This document shows, in pieces, positions 14,915 through 22,922 of a DNA stretch of 64,000 bases (positions within the stretch are counted from its first letter, which is position 1; the number at the start of each line of letters is the position of its first letter). The position numbers and the translations under genes are program-made. Source of the DNA: Brevibacillus sp. DP1.3A (lineage in GTDB: Bacteria; Bacillota; Bacilli; Brevibacillales; Brevibacillaceae); assembly GCF_013284245.2 (NCBI RefSeq), contig NZ_CP085876.1:5518501-5582500 (forward strand). The letters are read 5' to 3'. The notes beneath the pieces are model-generated. The model made no database searches and was not told the origin of the DNA. It saw nothing but the letters and a program-made list of their open reading frames with translations.

Positions 14915-15112
14915 ACGGTGGGGATAGAGGTCGCGGCTTTTATATCATCCTGTACGAGATTCAGAGAAAATCAATGACTCCAGGTAAGGAAAATCCGCCG
15001 AAGCTCATATCGCGTCTCTGTGCGATTGGGTTGGGGCTGTACTCGAAAGAGGCAGAACTGTCACGTTTGCATGCCAAGCAAACGTGGTGAGCTATCTTCA
15101 GTGAAGGCTTGG
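14915..15112 (+). promoter_or_regulatory. Lysine riboswitch (L-box)
   Basis: The conserved L-box blocks occur in order: GATAGAGGTCGCGGC, GCCGAAGCTC, GGGTTGGGGCTG, GCAGAACTGTCACG and GGTGAGCTATCTTCAGTGAA. It is followed by a terminator and then by a lysine permease gene. In known examples lysine binding favours the terminator and shuts off uptake or synthesis. Confidence 0.95.
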
Positions 15113-15127
15113 TGGGGATTGGATGAT

Positions 15128-15167
15128 ACCGCCCTATGCCATTTTTTTGGCTATGGCGGTTTTTTAA
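15128..15167 (+). terminator. Riboswitch-controlled terminator
   Basis: ACCGCC and GGCGGT arms with imperfect inner pairing form a hairpin followed by TTTTTTAA: the expression platform of the lysine riboswitch. Confidence 0.85.
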
Positions 15168-15215
15168 TTTCCGACCTTCCTTCTCAAAAATCAAGAAAGG
15201 TCGTGCAAGCAGCTT

Positions 15216-16664
15216 ATGTCACAAAATCAATTGCAACGTGGTTTAAAAGCCCGACACCTGACGATGATCGCCATCGGCGGCTCGATTGGGACGGGATTGT
15301 TTCTCGCGAGTGGAGGCTCGATCCATTCCGCTGGACCTGGTGGAGCTTTAGTCGCCTATCTCGCCATTAGTATCATGGTTTACTTTTTAATGACCAGCTT
15401 GGGGGAAATGGCGGCCTTCATGCCTGTTTCCGGTTCGTTTTCGACGTATGCCACACGGTTCGTCGATCCATCTCTCGGCTTTGCTCTCGGCTGGAACTAC
15501 TGGTACAACTGGGCGATTACCATTGCCGTCGAGCTGTCAGCTTCGGCACTTATTATGAAATATTGGTTCCCGGATACCCCAGCGATATTGTGGAGCGCTT
15601 TGTTCCTCGGATTGCTGTTTGCCTTGAATCTCCTGTCTGTGAAAGCCTATGGAGAATCAGAATATTGGTTCGCCTTGATTAAAGTAATAACGGTCATCAT
15701 CTTTATTATTGTGGGTGTGTTGATGATTTTTGGCATTATGGGCGGTCAAGCAGTCGGCTTCCAAAACTTCACCAAAGGCGACGCGCCATTCAATGGCGGC
15801 TTCATGGCCCTGCTCGGTGTCTTTATGATTGCCGGATTCTCTTTCCAAGGGACAGAGCTCGTTGGTGTCGCAGCTGGGGAGAGCGAAGACCCTGCCCGCA
15901 ACATTCCGAAGGCCATCCGTCAAATTTTTTGGCGCATCTTGCTTTTCTACATCCTCGCTATTTTGATCATCGGGTTGTTGGTTCCATACGATAATCCAAA
16001 TCTGATCAGTGGCGACCTTACGGATATTGCGATCAGTCCGTTTACGATTGTATTTGAAAATGCCGGATTTGCTTTTGCAGCATCTGTCATGAATGCCGTT
16101 ATTCTCACGTCTGTATTGTCTGCTGGTAACTCTGGTATGTACGCCTCTACACGCATGCTATGGAACTTGGCGAAAGAAGGAAACGCACCAAAATGGTTCG
16201 CGAAAGTAACAAGTAACGGCGTACCGATCAATGCCTTGATCTTGACTGCGCTCATTGGCGCCCTTGCTTTTCTGTCCTCTCTGTTTGGGGAAGGCGAAGT
16301 GTATGTATGGCTTTTGAATGCTTCCGGTATGTCAGGCTTCATCGCTTGGCTGGGAATTGCCATTAGTCACTATCGTTTCCGCAAAGCGTTTATCGCTCAG
16401 GGTCGTGACTTAAGCGAATTGCCTTATCGGGCAAAATGGTTCCCGTTTGGACCGATTTTTGCCTTCATCATTTGCTGTATCGTTATTTTGGGGCAAAACT
16501 ACTCCGCATTCGTGGGTGGAATGATTGACTGGTATGGCGTCCTGGTCTCTTACATTGGCCTGCCACTCTTCTTAATCATTTGGCTCGCTTATAAAATCAC
16601 CAAAAAGACCAAGCTCGTCCCGCTTGAACAAGTAGACTTCAGCATGGATGAATACACGAAGTAA
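15216..16664 (+). CDS. lysP: Lysine-specific permease LysP
   Basis: A 482-residue APC-superfamily amino acid permease with about twelve membrane segments. The start LKARHLTMIAIGGSIGTGLF, with the unwound TM1 substrate motif, and SFQGTELVGVAAGESEDP are typical of the basic/lysine permease group. The riboswitch upstream responds to lysine, which fixes the likely substrate. The ATG follows AGAAAGG. A terminator closes the unit, so regulation appears to be only through the leader. Confidence 0.93.
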   Translation: MSQNQLQRGLKARHLTMIAIGGSIGTGLFLASGGSIHSAGPGGALVAYLAISIMVYFLMTSLGEMAAFMPVSGSFSTYATRFVDPSLGFALGWNYWYNWAITIAVELSASALIMKYWFPDTPAILWSALFLGLLFALNLLSVKAYGESEYWFALIKVITVIIFIIVGVLMIFGIMGGQAVGFQNFTKGDAPFNGGFMALLGVFMIAGFSFQGTELVGVAAGESEDPARNIPKAIRQIFWRILLFYILAILIIGLLVPYDNPNLISGDLTDIAISPFTIVFENAGFAFAASVMNAVILTSVLSAGNSGMYASTRMLWNLAKEGNAPKWFAKVTSNGVPINALILTALIGALAFLSSLFGEGEVYVWLLNASGMSGFIAWLGIAISHYRFRKAFIAQGRDLSELPYRAKWFPFGPIFAFIICCIVILGQNYSAFVGGMIDWYGVLVSYIGLPLFLIIWLAYKITKKTKLVPLEQVDFSMDEYTK

Positions 16665-16680
16665 TCGAAGAAAAAAATAC

Positions 16681-16713
16681 GGACTTCCGTTATCTGAACG
16701 GGAGTCCTTTTTC
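16681..16713 (+). terminator. Terminator of lysP
   Basis: GGACTTCCGT and ACGGGAGTCC pair around a short loop, followed by TTTTT. Confidence 0.85.
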
Positions 16714-16882
16714 ATCTTTGCCAGCATATTAAAAATGGACCAAAAACAGCCGATAGTATAGGCAAGAAGCAATTGAGATCCGTTTCCTTCCGTTCTCACA
16801 ACTCATACCAGTCATCTGATAAAAGGTAACCAGATCTCCTGCCATCACGACTGAACATGAATCCATGTGAGGAGAGTAGAAC

Positions 16883-17746
16883 ATGCAAATCCAATCGAAT
16901 ACCCGCTACCTACCCCCCCAGCTTCCAACTAACCAACCTGCACCCAAAATGGTGACAGGAACTAGTCTGGGATTGCCCAAGCCCGATACTGTAGACCTTC
17001 GTTCACACAAGGCACGCGAGCTACCTGCTGATGCCATCGAACATCACAGCGTCCAATTTTTCTTTAGCACAGAGATTAATGAGCGTTTGGATAAAATTTT
17101 CGCAGATAAACCACCCGAGGCTCGCAAAGCCTTTGACCACATCCTGGAGCAAAATTTTTTCAACTCCCAATCCACCTACACGGATGAAGAAAGAACTGCT
17201 TTGGTAGAAGTCGGTTTAACCCAAGGTAAATATTTGGCAGACCAATACATGGGTGATGAAAAAAATGCTGCTGAATTTTTGGATACCCTCCAGCTGCTTG
17301 CTGGAGTCGCCAAAACACGAAAGGTTGACCCTGCAACTGGCAGTGCCAGCTACGTAGAGCTTCCGCAAAAACCACATGGGGCGCCGAACGACTATGTTAA
17401 TCCGTCCACGCTGATGGAGCGGTATGACCCAGAAGCCTACAAAAAAATGCAAGCGGCCACAACCAATCAAACAGAGAAAGTAAGCACGCTGATTCAATTC
17501 GTCAAAAAGCTGCAACATCGTCCAGACTGGATCGCACAATACCGAAACGAACAAGCTACGCTTCTCTCCGATTTAAAAAATACAAAAATCGCTAACCACT
17601 TTGAGAATGTAAATACAAAGGACGCCACTGAATTTGTTCGTCAAATGACTACACTCACTGAAAATACTTCCTTTTCTACCTTCACACCATTGCTACAAAC
17701 GAATCTTGCCTCTTTTATGAAGATCCTAGCCAAGAAAACGAGTTAA
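16883..17746 (+). CDS. Unrecognised hydrophilic protein
   Basis: A 287-residue protein I cannot place. It has no signal peptide or membrane segment. The first 50 residues are Pro/Gln/Asn-rich and probably unstructured (PPQLPTNQPAPKMVTGTS); the rest is predicted mostly helical, with charged stretches such as DERTALVEVGLTQGKYLADQ. The codon use resembles a real gene, and GTGAGGAGAG precedes the ATG. It is flanked by terminators on both sides, so it is its own transcription unit. Two small hydrophilic genes follow after 150 bases. The function is unknown. Confidence 0.75.
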   Translation: MQIQSNTRYLPPQLPTNQPAPKMVTGTSLGLPKPDTVDLRSHKARELPADAIEHHSVQFFFSTEINERLDKIFADKPPEARKAFDHILEQNFFNSQSTYTDEERTALVEVGLTQGKYLADQYMGDEKNAAEFLDTLQLLAGVAKTRKVDPATGSASYVELPQKPHGAPNDYVNPSTLMERYDPEAYKKMQAATTNQTEKVSTLIQFVKKLQHRPDWIAQYRNEQATLLSDLKNTKIANHFENVNTKDATEFVRQMTTLTENTSFSTFTPLLQTNLASFMKILAKKTS

Positions 17747-17765
17747 CTGCACAAAGATGATCGCC

Positions 17766-17808
17766 ACAGCCTCCGCCCGAACTTTTCCTGGGACTGGGGC
17801 TGTTTTTT
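17766..17808 (+). terminator. Terminator of the 16883 gene
   Basis: ACAGCC and GGGGCTGT arms pair and are followed by TTTTTT. Confidence 0.65.
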
Positions 17809-17897
17809 CGTGTGTAGTACCAGTCTCTTTCCTTTTCCAGTTAAGGAAATTGGCAGGCAGATGGTGGACATACTAACCCGTAAAGGAGGAGACGAAC

Positions 17898-18089
17898 ATG
17901 GATGACACTCGCGAAAACGACCTGCCTGATTTCAAACAACTGGATGACAGACTAATCGCTCAACCTCCGAATAGCCCAATAATCGCAATCCGTACCAATC
18001 TAGACAAGGAACCAAATGACATCGACAATCCGTATGTGCAGCAAGACTCTACACCCACTGGGCAAAATAAGGGGGACGCAAATGACTGA
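17898..18089 (+). CDS. Small acidic hydrophilic protein, 63 aa
   Basis: A 63-residue, Asp/Asn/Pro-rich protein (MDDTRENDLPDFKQLDDRL start) of no recognised family. AAAGGAGGAG lies just upstream of the ATG, which is strong support for translation. Its last codons overlap the start of the next small gene, so the two are translationally coupled. No Cys is present. Small, polar, coupled genes of this sort in spore formers are often spore-associated, but nothing here proves that. Confidence 0.6.
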   Translation: MDDTRENDLPDFKQLDDRLIAQPPNSPIIAIRTNLDKEPNDIDNPYVQQDSTPTGQNKGDAND

Positions 18090-18228
18090 TCGCATCTCAA
18101 AGGAAAAGCCGGACATGGGTTATAACGGAAGCAATATGCATGGTTATTCCCTTACACCAAAGGAAGGGACATTGGACCAAACTGCAAAGACGGCTGCGGC
18201 AAAAAAAGAAAACAGGGACAAAGAATAG
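18082..18228 (+). CDS. Small hydrophilic protein, 48 aa
   Basis: A 48-residue Lys/Gly/Asn-rich protein starting MTDRISKEKPDMGYNG and ending AAKKENRDKE. AAGGGGGA precedes the ATG, which overlaps the end of the preceding small gene by 8 bases in another frame. The composition (soluble, basic, no Cys or Trp) resembles small spore proteins, but no family is recognised. Confidence 0.6.
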   Translation: MTDRISKEKPDMGYNGSNMHGYSLTPKEGTLDQTAKTAAAKKENRDKE

Positions 18229-18249
18229 TTCTTTCCCATCACGAAGAAC

Positions 18250-18313
18250 AAATCCCCTTTGGGGAAACAGGCAGATGCTCACTTTGCCTTTTTCCTGAAG
18301 GGGATTCCTTTTG
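18250..18313 (+). terminator. Terminator of the small-gene pair
   Basis: AATCCCCTT and AAGGGGATT form a long-looped hairpin followed by CCTTTT. Confidence 0.6.
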
Positions 18314-18352
18314 GATTTCTGACCAAGAACATGATGAAAAAACATTTTCTTA

Positions 18353-18381
18353 TTGACGAAATTCTATTGGAAATATATACT
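18353..18381 (+). promoter_or_regulatory. Promoter of the TolC-family gene
   Basis: TTGACG and TATACT are separated by 17 bases; the Fur box begins 10 bases after the -10. Confidence 0.75.
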
Positions 18382-18390
18382 TTTCATGGA

Positions 18391-18415
18391 TTTGATAATG
18401 AGAATCGTTATCAAA
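18391..18415 (+). promoter_or_regulatory. Fur box
   Basis: The 19-bp core GATAATGAGAATCGTTATC (18394-18412) closely matches the Fur consensus GATAATGATAATCATTATC, and flanking TTT/AAA extends the palindrome. It overlaps the expected transcription start, the standard position for iron-dependent repression. Confidence 0.88.
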
Positions 18416-18445
18416 TTCTTGCATATATGATCAGGAGGTTGCCCC

Positions 18446-19501
18446 ATGAAATCCAGGCTCTTCAAACACATTTACAGCACAACATTAGTCACTTCTCTCC
18501 TCACAGGTGGCGCCCATATGGCTCTGGCCGCACCACTCGTGGCCACTGCTGAACAGACGGATGTTTCCCTTTTGTCGCTAGATTTCGCAGTCGAACAGGC
18601 AATAAAGAACAGCGTTGATCTGGAGGTGCTTCGGCTTGATTTAGATATTACGAAGTACGAGACATCCATCACACTGAGAGAAAAAGAAGAAATCAAAAAA
18701 GCCGACATCATGACTCTGGCTGATGCAAAAAAGAAATTCGAAGACGCAGCCAAAGCGGTCAAAGAAGTAGTTGTCGATGAAGTCGCCCTGAATACGCAAA
18801 AAAACACCATACAATTGCAAGTGCAAAAAGCATTCTTCGAAGTCCAGTCATTAGACGCAAAAATCAAAGCGCAGAAGAAAAGCTTGCAAAGACAGTACTG
18901 GTTGGACTCCCAAGAAACAGAAGCTCATAAAAATCTTGCTGCCCTTGAAACCAGCTACAAACAAGCATTGGCCAAGCTCAACGATTTATTGAATGAAAAA
19001 GCGGACAGACAATGGAAAATGACCGCTACTGATCTGACCCAGCATGAGCTACTTTCCCTGGAGCAATTGCAAGCAAAAGCTTTTGAAAAACGTCCTGAGA
19101 TGATCAAGGCACAAGCAGAAATAGACTTTGCCCAAGTAAGAATTGATTACACGGCAGAGTATTCCGCACTCAGTACACATAAAGGTACAATCGCAAAAAA
19201 CGAGCACAAAAAAGCGGAACTGCAAAAACAAAAGACACAAAAGAAAGTCGGCCAAGAAGTAAGTGACAACTATACGAAGATACTGGCAGCAAAAAAGACT
19301 TTAGAGGAAAGTACAACGAAGAAAGAAACCGCATTGGAGCGCTATCAGGCAACAATCGATCAATATAGATTAGGAAAAGCATCGATGAAAGAACTGATGG
19401 AAGACGAAGCAAACCTGTTTGACTCCGAAACAAAAGCAATCGAATCGGTTTATCAATACAATCTCGCTGCTACCACCTTGAATCAGTCAACTGGCTATTA
19501 A
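18446..19501 (+). CDS. TolC-family coiled-coil exported protein
   Basis: A 351-residue protein with a signal peptide (cleavage near ALAAP, about residue 29) and long heptad-like helices. SLDFAVEQAIKNSVDLEVLRLDL and the C-terminal YQATIDQYRLGKASMKELMEDEANLFDSE are the paired repeat signatures of the outer-membrane efflux protein (TolC) family. A Gram-positive cell has no outer membrane, so it cannot form a classical exit duct; it may be a periplasm-like scaffold or part of an export complex. The Fur box upstream says that it is made under iron limitation. No transporter gene is adjacent. The ATG follows AGGAGG. Confidence 0.75.
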   Translation: MKSRLFKHIYSTTLVTSLLTGGAHMALAAPLVATAEQTDVSLLSLDFAVEQAIKNSVDLEVLRLDLDITKYETSITLREKEEIKKADIMTLADAKKKFEDAAKAVKEVVVDEVALNTQKNTIQLQVQKAFFEVQSLDAKIKAQKKSLQRQYWLDSQETEAHKNLAALETSYKQALAKLNDLLNEKADRQWKMTATDLTQHELLSLEQLQAKAFEKRPEMIKAQAEIDFAQVRIDYTAEYSALSTHKGTIAKNEHKKAELQKQKTQKKVGQEVSDNYTKILAAKKTLEESTTKKETALERYQATIDQYRLGKASMKELMEDEANLFDSETKAIESVYQYNLAATTLNQSTGY

Positions 19502-19542
19502 TATTTCGTATAACGAAGGATCTCATTTATTCATTTAAAATA

Positions 19543-19576
19543 AAGAAGGCTTCATCCCACAGGGTGAAGCCTTTAC
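19543..19576. terminator. Bidirectional terminator
   Basis: AAGGCTTCA and TGAAGCCTT pair between two convergent genes (the TolC-family gene and the APH(6)-like gene), with T residues on both sides. Confidence 0.7.
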
Positions 19577-20484
19577 TCATTTATTAGCCTCTCAAAAACT
19601 CCCGGCATTACCAGACGACCACCGTCTACACCAAAATCCTCTATGAACCACCAAGCCGATAGCACACTGTGGCAATACGCCCACGCCAACACTCTCTCTT
19701 TTTGCAAAGACAGCGCCTTCGTCAGCCCATCGACCCGCTGTTTCATTACTTCTTCTATCCCATCCTCTGGCAAATGGTTCAGCAAAAACGGAATCACCTC
19801 GTATTCCGTCTCCCCGATCAGCCCTTTTGGATCAATAGCCAGCCACGGCTCTCTCTCAGCGCGCAAAATATTTTCATGATGAAGATCACCATGCAGCAGG
19901 CACTGTTCTTTTTGTGTGGAGAGAAGTTTTTTGTACCATTGCATGGCCCACTCCACCATTTGCTCGGGAATCGGTCCTGTCCCCCCTTGGAAATGAGGGC
20001 GAATCTCTTCCAGTCCCACAGCCCAGTCTGCTATCGTCGGAAACATAGACGCACGCTTGCCAACTCTCGAAATGGGGGTATGCATCCTTTTGATCACGTC
20101 CGCCACGCATTGAATTCGCTCGTCTTCACTACTCAGCATATCCAGTGTCTCCCCTGGCATGATGCGCTCCAAAAGCATGATCCCTTTTTCCTCGTCAGCA
20201 TCGAGTAGCTGCACCATTCCCCGCCCTGCAAAAGCCCGAATCGCTGCCAGCTCTCTTTGCCAATCCTGTCCAGGCACGCCCAGCTTCAGCACTGCGTTTC
20301 TCCCATCCTTCAACACAACTGGTGCGACAAAGTTATAGGAGAGTGGAAACGGCTCAAGCACCTTTAGAGACCACCGTTCTTCGCAATCGGCAATCAACTC
20401 ATGAAAGGAATCCAGCCAGAGACACCCCTCTTCTTTATGTACGCCCATAATTGTTTGGGTAAAATGGGTTGGCAGTGAAATCAT
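19573..20484 (-). CDS. APH(6)-like (streptomycin/hydroxyurea) phosphotransferase
   Basis: A 303-residue kinase of the aminoglycoside/hydroxyurea antibiotic resistance kinase family (APH(6), PF04655 type). The catalytic loop LLHGDLHHENIL has His198, Asp200 and Asn205, and IDPKG (Asp218) binds metal. The whole-family pattern, including WLAIDPKGLIGETEYE, is intact. Family members phosphorylate streptomycin, but chromosomal homologues in environmental bacilli often have no known resistance role. I use ATG 20484, after AGGAGG. A convergent terminator follows. Confidence 0.85.
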   Translation of the reverse strand: MISLPTHFTQTIMGVHKEEGCLWLDSFHELIADCEERWSLKVLEPFPLSYNFVAPVVLKDGRNAVLKLGVPGQDWQRELAAIRAFAGRGMVQLLDADEEKGIMLLERIMPGETLDMLSSEDERIQCVADVIKRMHTPISRVGKRASMFPTIADWAVGLEEIRPHFQGGTGPIPEQMVEWAMQWYKKLLSTQKEQCLLHGDLHHENILRAEREPWLAIDPKGLIGETEYEVIPFLLNHLPEDGIEEVMKQRVDGLTKALSLQKERVLAWAYCHSVLSAWWFIEDFGVDGGRLVMPGVFERLINE

Positions 20485-20555
20485 TAAGGAATCTCCTCCT
20501 AAAAAGGCTTGTGGCTTTAAAACTTCTTGCCCTACCTTCAATCATTCTTCTTACA

Positions 20556-20845
20556 CCAGTTTTCAAGCTGTTCCCTTCCTACAGCCGCGTAAGAAGAAGC
20601 GCATTTCCAGTCAAGCGCCTCTGGAGCACAACTCAGCTTCGGAAAAAATGGCGGGGGTTTTCAGCTTCACTTATGAAATACTTCACCGAGGCTTCTACGT
20701 TTGAAGCGCTCCCGCCATTTTTTCCGAAGCGGCCAGTGAATCCCCCTTGCGGGGCGTAGGCCGAAGTGCAGACTGGAAATGCGCTTCTTCCCCACCACAG
20801 CCACTTCGCAACAAAGGGGACAGCTTCGAAAGCCGCCCCCCTTTA
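20556..20845. repeat. Large imperfect palindromic element, about 290 bp
   Basis: Two exact arms define it: AAGAAGCGCATTTCCAGTC (20594-20612) matches the complement of 20771-20789, and GCTTCGGAAAAAATGGCGGG (20636-20655) matches the complement of 20711-20730. Weaker outer pairing (AAGCTGTTCCC against GGGGACAGCTT) extends it to about 20556-20845. It contains no plausible gene and lies between two divergently placed gene ends and starts. It resembles a repetitive intergenic palindrome or a non-autonomous mobile element; copy number cannot be seen from one window. Confidence 0.75.
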
Positions 20846-20859
20846 TTTCCCGGAAAATG

Positions 20860-22038
20860 TTATGACAGTCGTCCCATCAAGCTCTCCATACGTTCTAGAG
20901 CCTTCTTCAACTGCTCCATCGATGTTGCATAAGAACAACGGATATGCCCCTGTCCGCTTTCGCCGAACACATCTCCAGGTACGACAGCTACCTTTTCCTC
21001 CATCAGCAGCTTCTCTGCAAACTCAGAAGAGCTGAGGCCTGTAGAAGCTACAGACGGGAATGCGTAGAATGCTCCGTCCGGCTCGTGGCAAGTCAATCCG
21101 ATTTGACGGAATCCATCTACCACATAATTGCGGCGCTGACGGTAGCTCTCAATCATTCTTTCCTTATCAGAACGTCCATGACGCAGAGCTTCCAATGCAG
21201 CCATCTGAGCCATTGTCGGTGCACACAACATGGTGTACTGATGGATTTTCAGCATGCCTGCGAGCAAATCAGGCGACGCGCAGACATATCCCAGACGCCA
21301 GCCGGTCATCGCGAATGCTTTGGAAAAACCGGAGATCAGGATCGTCCGATCTTTCATCCCTGGCAGAGCCGCGATACTATCGTGCATTCGACCGTAGGTA
21401 AGTTCCGCATAAATCTCATCGGAGATCACCATGAGGTCATGCTTTTCAATGATCGGCAAAAGCGTTTTCCACTCTTCTGCCGTCATAGTCCCCCCAGTCG
21501 GGTTATTTGGATAGCAGAAGATGATTGCTTTTGTACGCGCGGTGATGTGCGTCTCCAGCTCTTGCGGTGTCAGCTTGAACTGGTTTTCCATCGTTGTTTT
21601 CAGGAAAACCGGCACCCCGCCAGCTAAGCGAATGACTGGTTCATAGGAGACATAGCAAGGTTCCACAACCAACACTTCATCACCCGGATCGAGAATGGCA
21701 CGCAGTGCGATATCAATCGCTTCGCTGGCACCAACCGTCACGAGAATTTCTGTCTCTGGATGATAGCTGACAGAAAAACGTTCTTCCAAGTATTTCTGAA
21801 TTTCCACACGCAATGGCAGCATACCTGCATTGGATGTATAAGCTGTATGTCCACGCTCCAGCGAAGAAATCGAAGCTTCTCTCATGCGCCAAGGAGTAAC
21901 GAAATCAGGCTCCCCTACACCTAAGGAAATGACTCCCTCCATCGATGCTGCCAAATCGAAAAAGCGGCGAATGCCTGATGGCTTCAATGATTGAACTGTA
22001 TTGGATAAACGGTTTTTGACTTTGACTTGTGTATTCAC
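20860..22038 (-). CDS. alaT: Class I/II aminotransferase AlaT-like
   Basis: A 392-residue PLP-dependent fold-type I aminotransferase. SGFSKAFAMTGWRLGY places the Schiff-base lysine at Lys240; NNPTGG and SDEIYAELTY bind the cofactor, and IRCSYATS carries the carboxylate-binding Arg. It follows an Lrp-type gene with a 4-bp ATGA overlap, the same pair as B. subtilis alaR-alaT (yugG-yugH). The T-box leader upstream reads as alanine-specific, so the reaction is probably glutamate-pyruvate transamination for alanine synthesis. A related aromatic or MalY-type role is less likely. Confidence 0.85.
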   Translation of the reverse strand: MNTQVKVKNRLSNTVQSLKPSGIRRFFDLAASMEGVISLGVGEPDFVTPWRMREASISSLERGHTAYTSNAGMLPLRVEIQKYLEERFSVSYHPETEILVTVGASEAIDIALRAILDPGDEVLVVEPCYVSYEPVIRLAGGVPVFLKTTMENQFKLTPQELETHITARTKAIIFCYPNNPTGGTMTAEEWKTLLPIIEKHDLMVISDEIYAELTYGRMHDSIAALPGMKDRTILISGFSKAFAMTGWRLGYVCASPDLLAGMLKIHQYTMLCAPTMAQMAALEALRHGRSDKERMIESYRQRRNYVVDGFRQIGLTCHEPDGAFYAFPSVASTGLSSSEFAEKLLMEEKVAVVPGDVFGESGQGHIRCSYATSMEQLKKALERMESLMGRLS

Positions 22039-22535
22039 GGCGTAACCACCATCCTGTGATCTTCGTCACGATCTTCCAGCTCAATGCCATCGTGCTTGTA
22101 ACGTTTCAAAATAAAGTGTGTAGCTGTTGAGACAACGGAATCGAGAGTGGACAGCTTTTGCGAAACAAAAGTGGCTACCTCTTTCATCGTTTTGCCTTCC
22201 AAAATAATCGACAAGTCATAGCTTGCACCAGACATCAAGTAAACAGCCTTCACTTCTGGGAAACGGCAGATTCGCTCCGCCACTTCATCAAAGCCGACAT
22301 CGCGCTTCGGCGTCACTTTCACATCAATCATGGCGTTCACGTACGGATGATCGTCCACACGCTCCCAGTTCACCAGCGCTGGATATTTGACAATGACCTT
22401 CTCAGCTTCCAATGCTGCAATCGTCTGTTCAACGACCTCAGTCGGCTCCCCGATCATTTTTCCGATTTGCTCAGCGCTCATGCGACTGTCTTCTTCCAAC
22501 AGGTGTAACAGCTCTCTTTGCTTCAAGCGATCCAT
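22035..22535 (-). CDS. alaR: Lrp/AsnC-family regulator AlaR-like
   Basis: A 166-residue Lrp/AsnC-family protein: N-terminal winged helix (MSAEQIGKMIGEPTEVVEQTI) and C-terminal RAM/ligand-binding domain (MIDVKVTPKRDVGFDEVAERI, then VYLMSGASYDLSIILEG). It starts the operon and is translationally coupled to the aminotransferase. AGTGGTGGGG precedes the ATG. The B. subtilis orthologue is the proposed activator of alanine transaminase expression; here a T-box adds tRNA-level control. Confidence 0.85.
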   Translation of the reverse strand: MDRLKQRELLHLLEEDSRMSAEQIGKMIGEPTEVVEQTIAALEAEKVIVKYPALVNWERVDDHPYVNAMIDVKVTPKRDVGFDEVAERICRFPEVKAVYLMSGASYDLSIILEGKTMKEVATFVSQKLSTLDSVVSTATHFILKRYKHDGIELEDRDEDHRMVVTP

Positions 22536-22583
22536 GCCCCACCACTCCAGTTTTCTCTTTATTTTTTACACAACCTCATAATG

Positions 22584-22635
22584 CAAAAAGCCCCAGCAAC
22601 CAGACTCATGATTTCCATGAATCTGATTGCTGAGG
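22584..22635 (-). terminator. T-box terminator
   Basis: CCTCAGCAATCAG and CTGGTTGCTGGGG pair on the minus strand and are followed by CTTTTTG. The 5' arm overlaps the T-box sequence region used by the antiterminator. Confidence 0.9.
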
Positions 22636-22835
22636 CGAAGGTATCGCGTTACCACTCAGCTTTTTTGCCTCTCTCACAAAAGGCAAACTCGTGCTGTCTA
22701 CAAAGACATGCGCCCCATAACGTGGGCCATCCGCTGCTTTCTACTTGGCATTTTCAAAAGCAGAGCTCCAAGGTGGCTTTCAAAAAGAGTTCGCGGCTGC
22801 CCTCTCAGCTAACAGGCAACTCTCTGGACGTCAAA
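22584..22835 (-). promoter_or_regulatory. T-box leader, probably alanine-specific
   Basis: The minus strand shows Stem I elements (CCAGAGAGTTG, GCTGAGAGG), a specifier region GAAAGCCACCTTGGAG, and the T-box GAGTGGTAACGCGATACC. The specifier codon before ACCTTGGAG is GCC (22777-22775), an alanine codon, and the antiterminator bulge UGGU fits the ACCA end of tRNA-Ala. Uncharged tRNA-Ala would thus switch on alaR-alaT. The specifier assignment is from sequence pattern only. Confidence 0.88.
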
Positions 22836-22892
22836 ATCCCTTTTTTACTTTCCTTTTCACGGCTGTGTTGGTTGTTTTATTGAATGTCTCAG

Positions 22893-22922
22893 ATTATAAA
22901 TGACGTTTTCTCTCATTGTCAA
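22893..22922 (-). promoter_or_regulatory. Promoter of the T-box-alaRT unit
   Basis: TTGACA (22922-22917) and TATAAT (22898-22893) on the minus strand are separated by 18 bases. The -35 overlaps the stop codon of the upstream histidine kinase gene. Confidence 0.8.

Noticed and set aside
20469..21035. Frames running across the palindromic element and the 3' end of alaT
   Set aside because: They follow the complementary arms of the repeat and have no ribosome binding sites.
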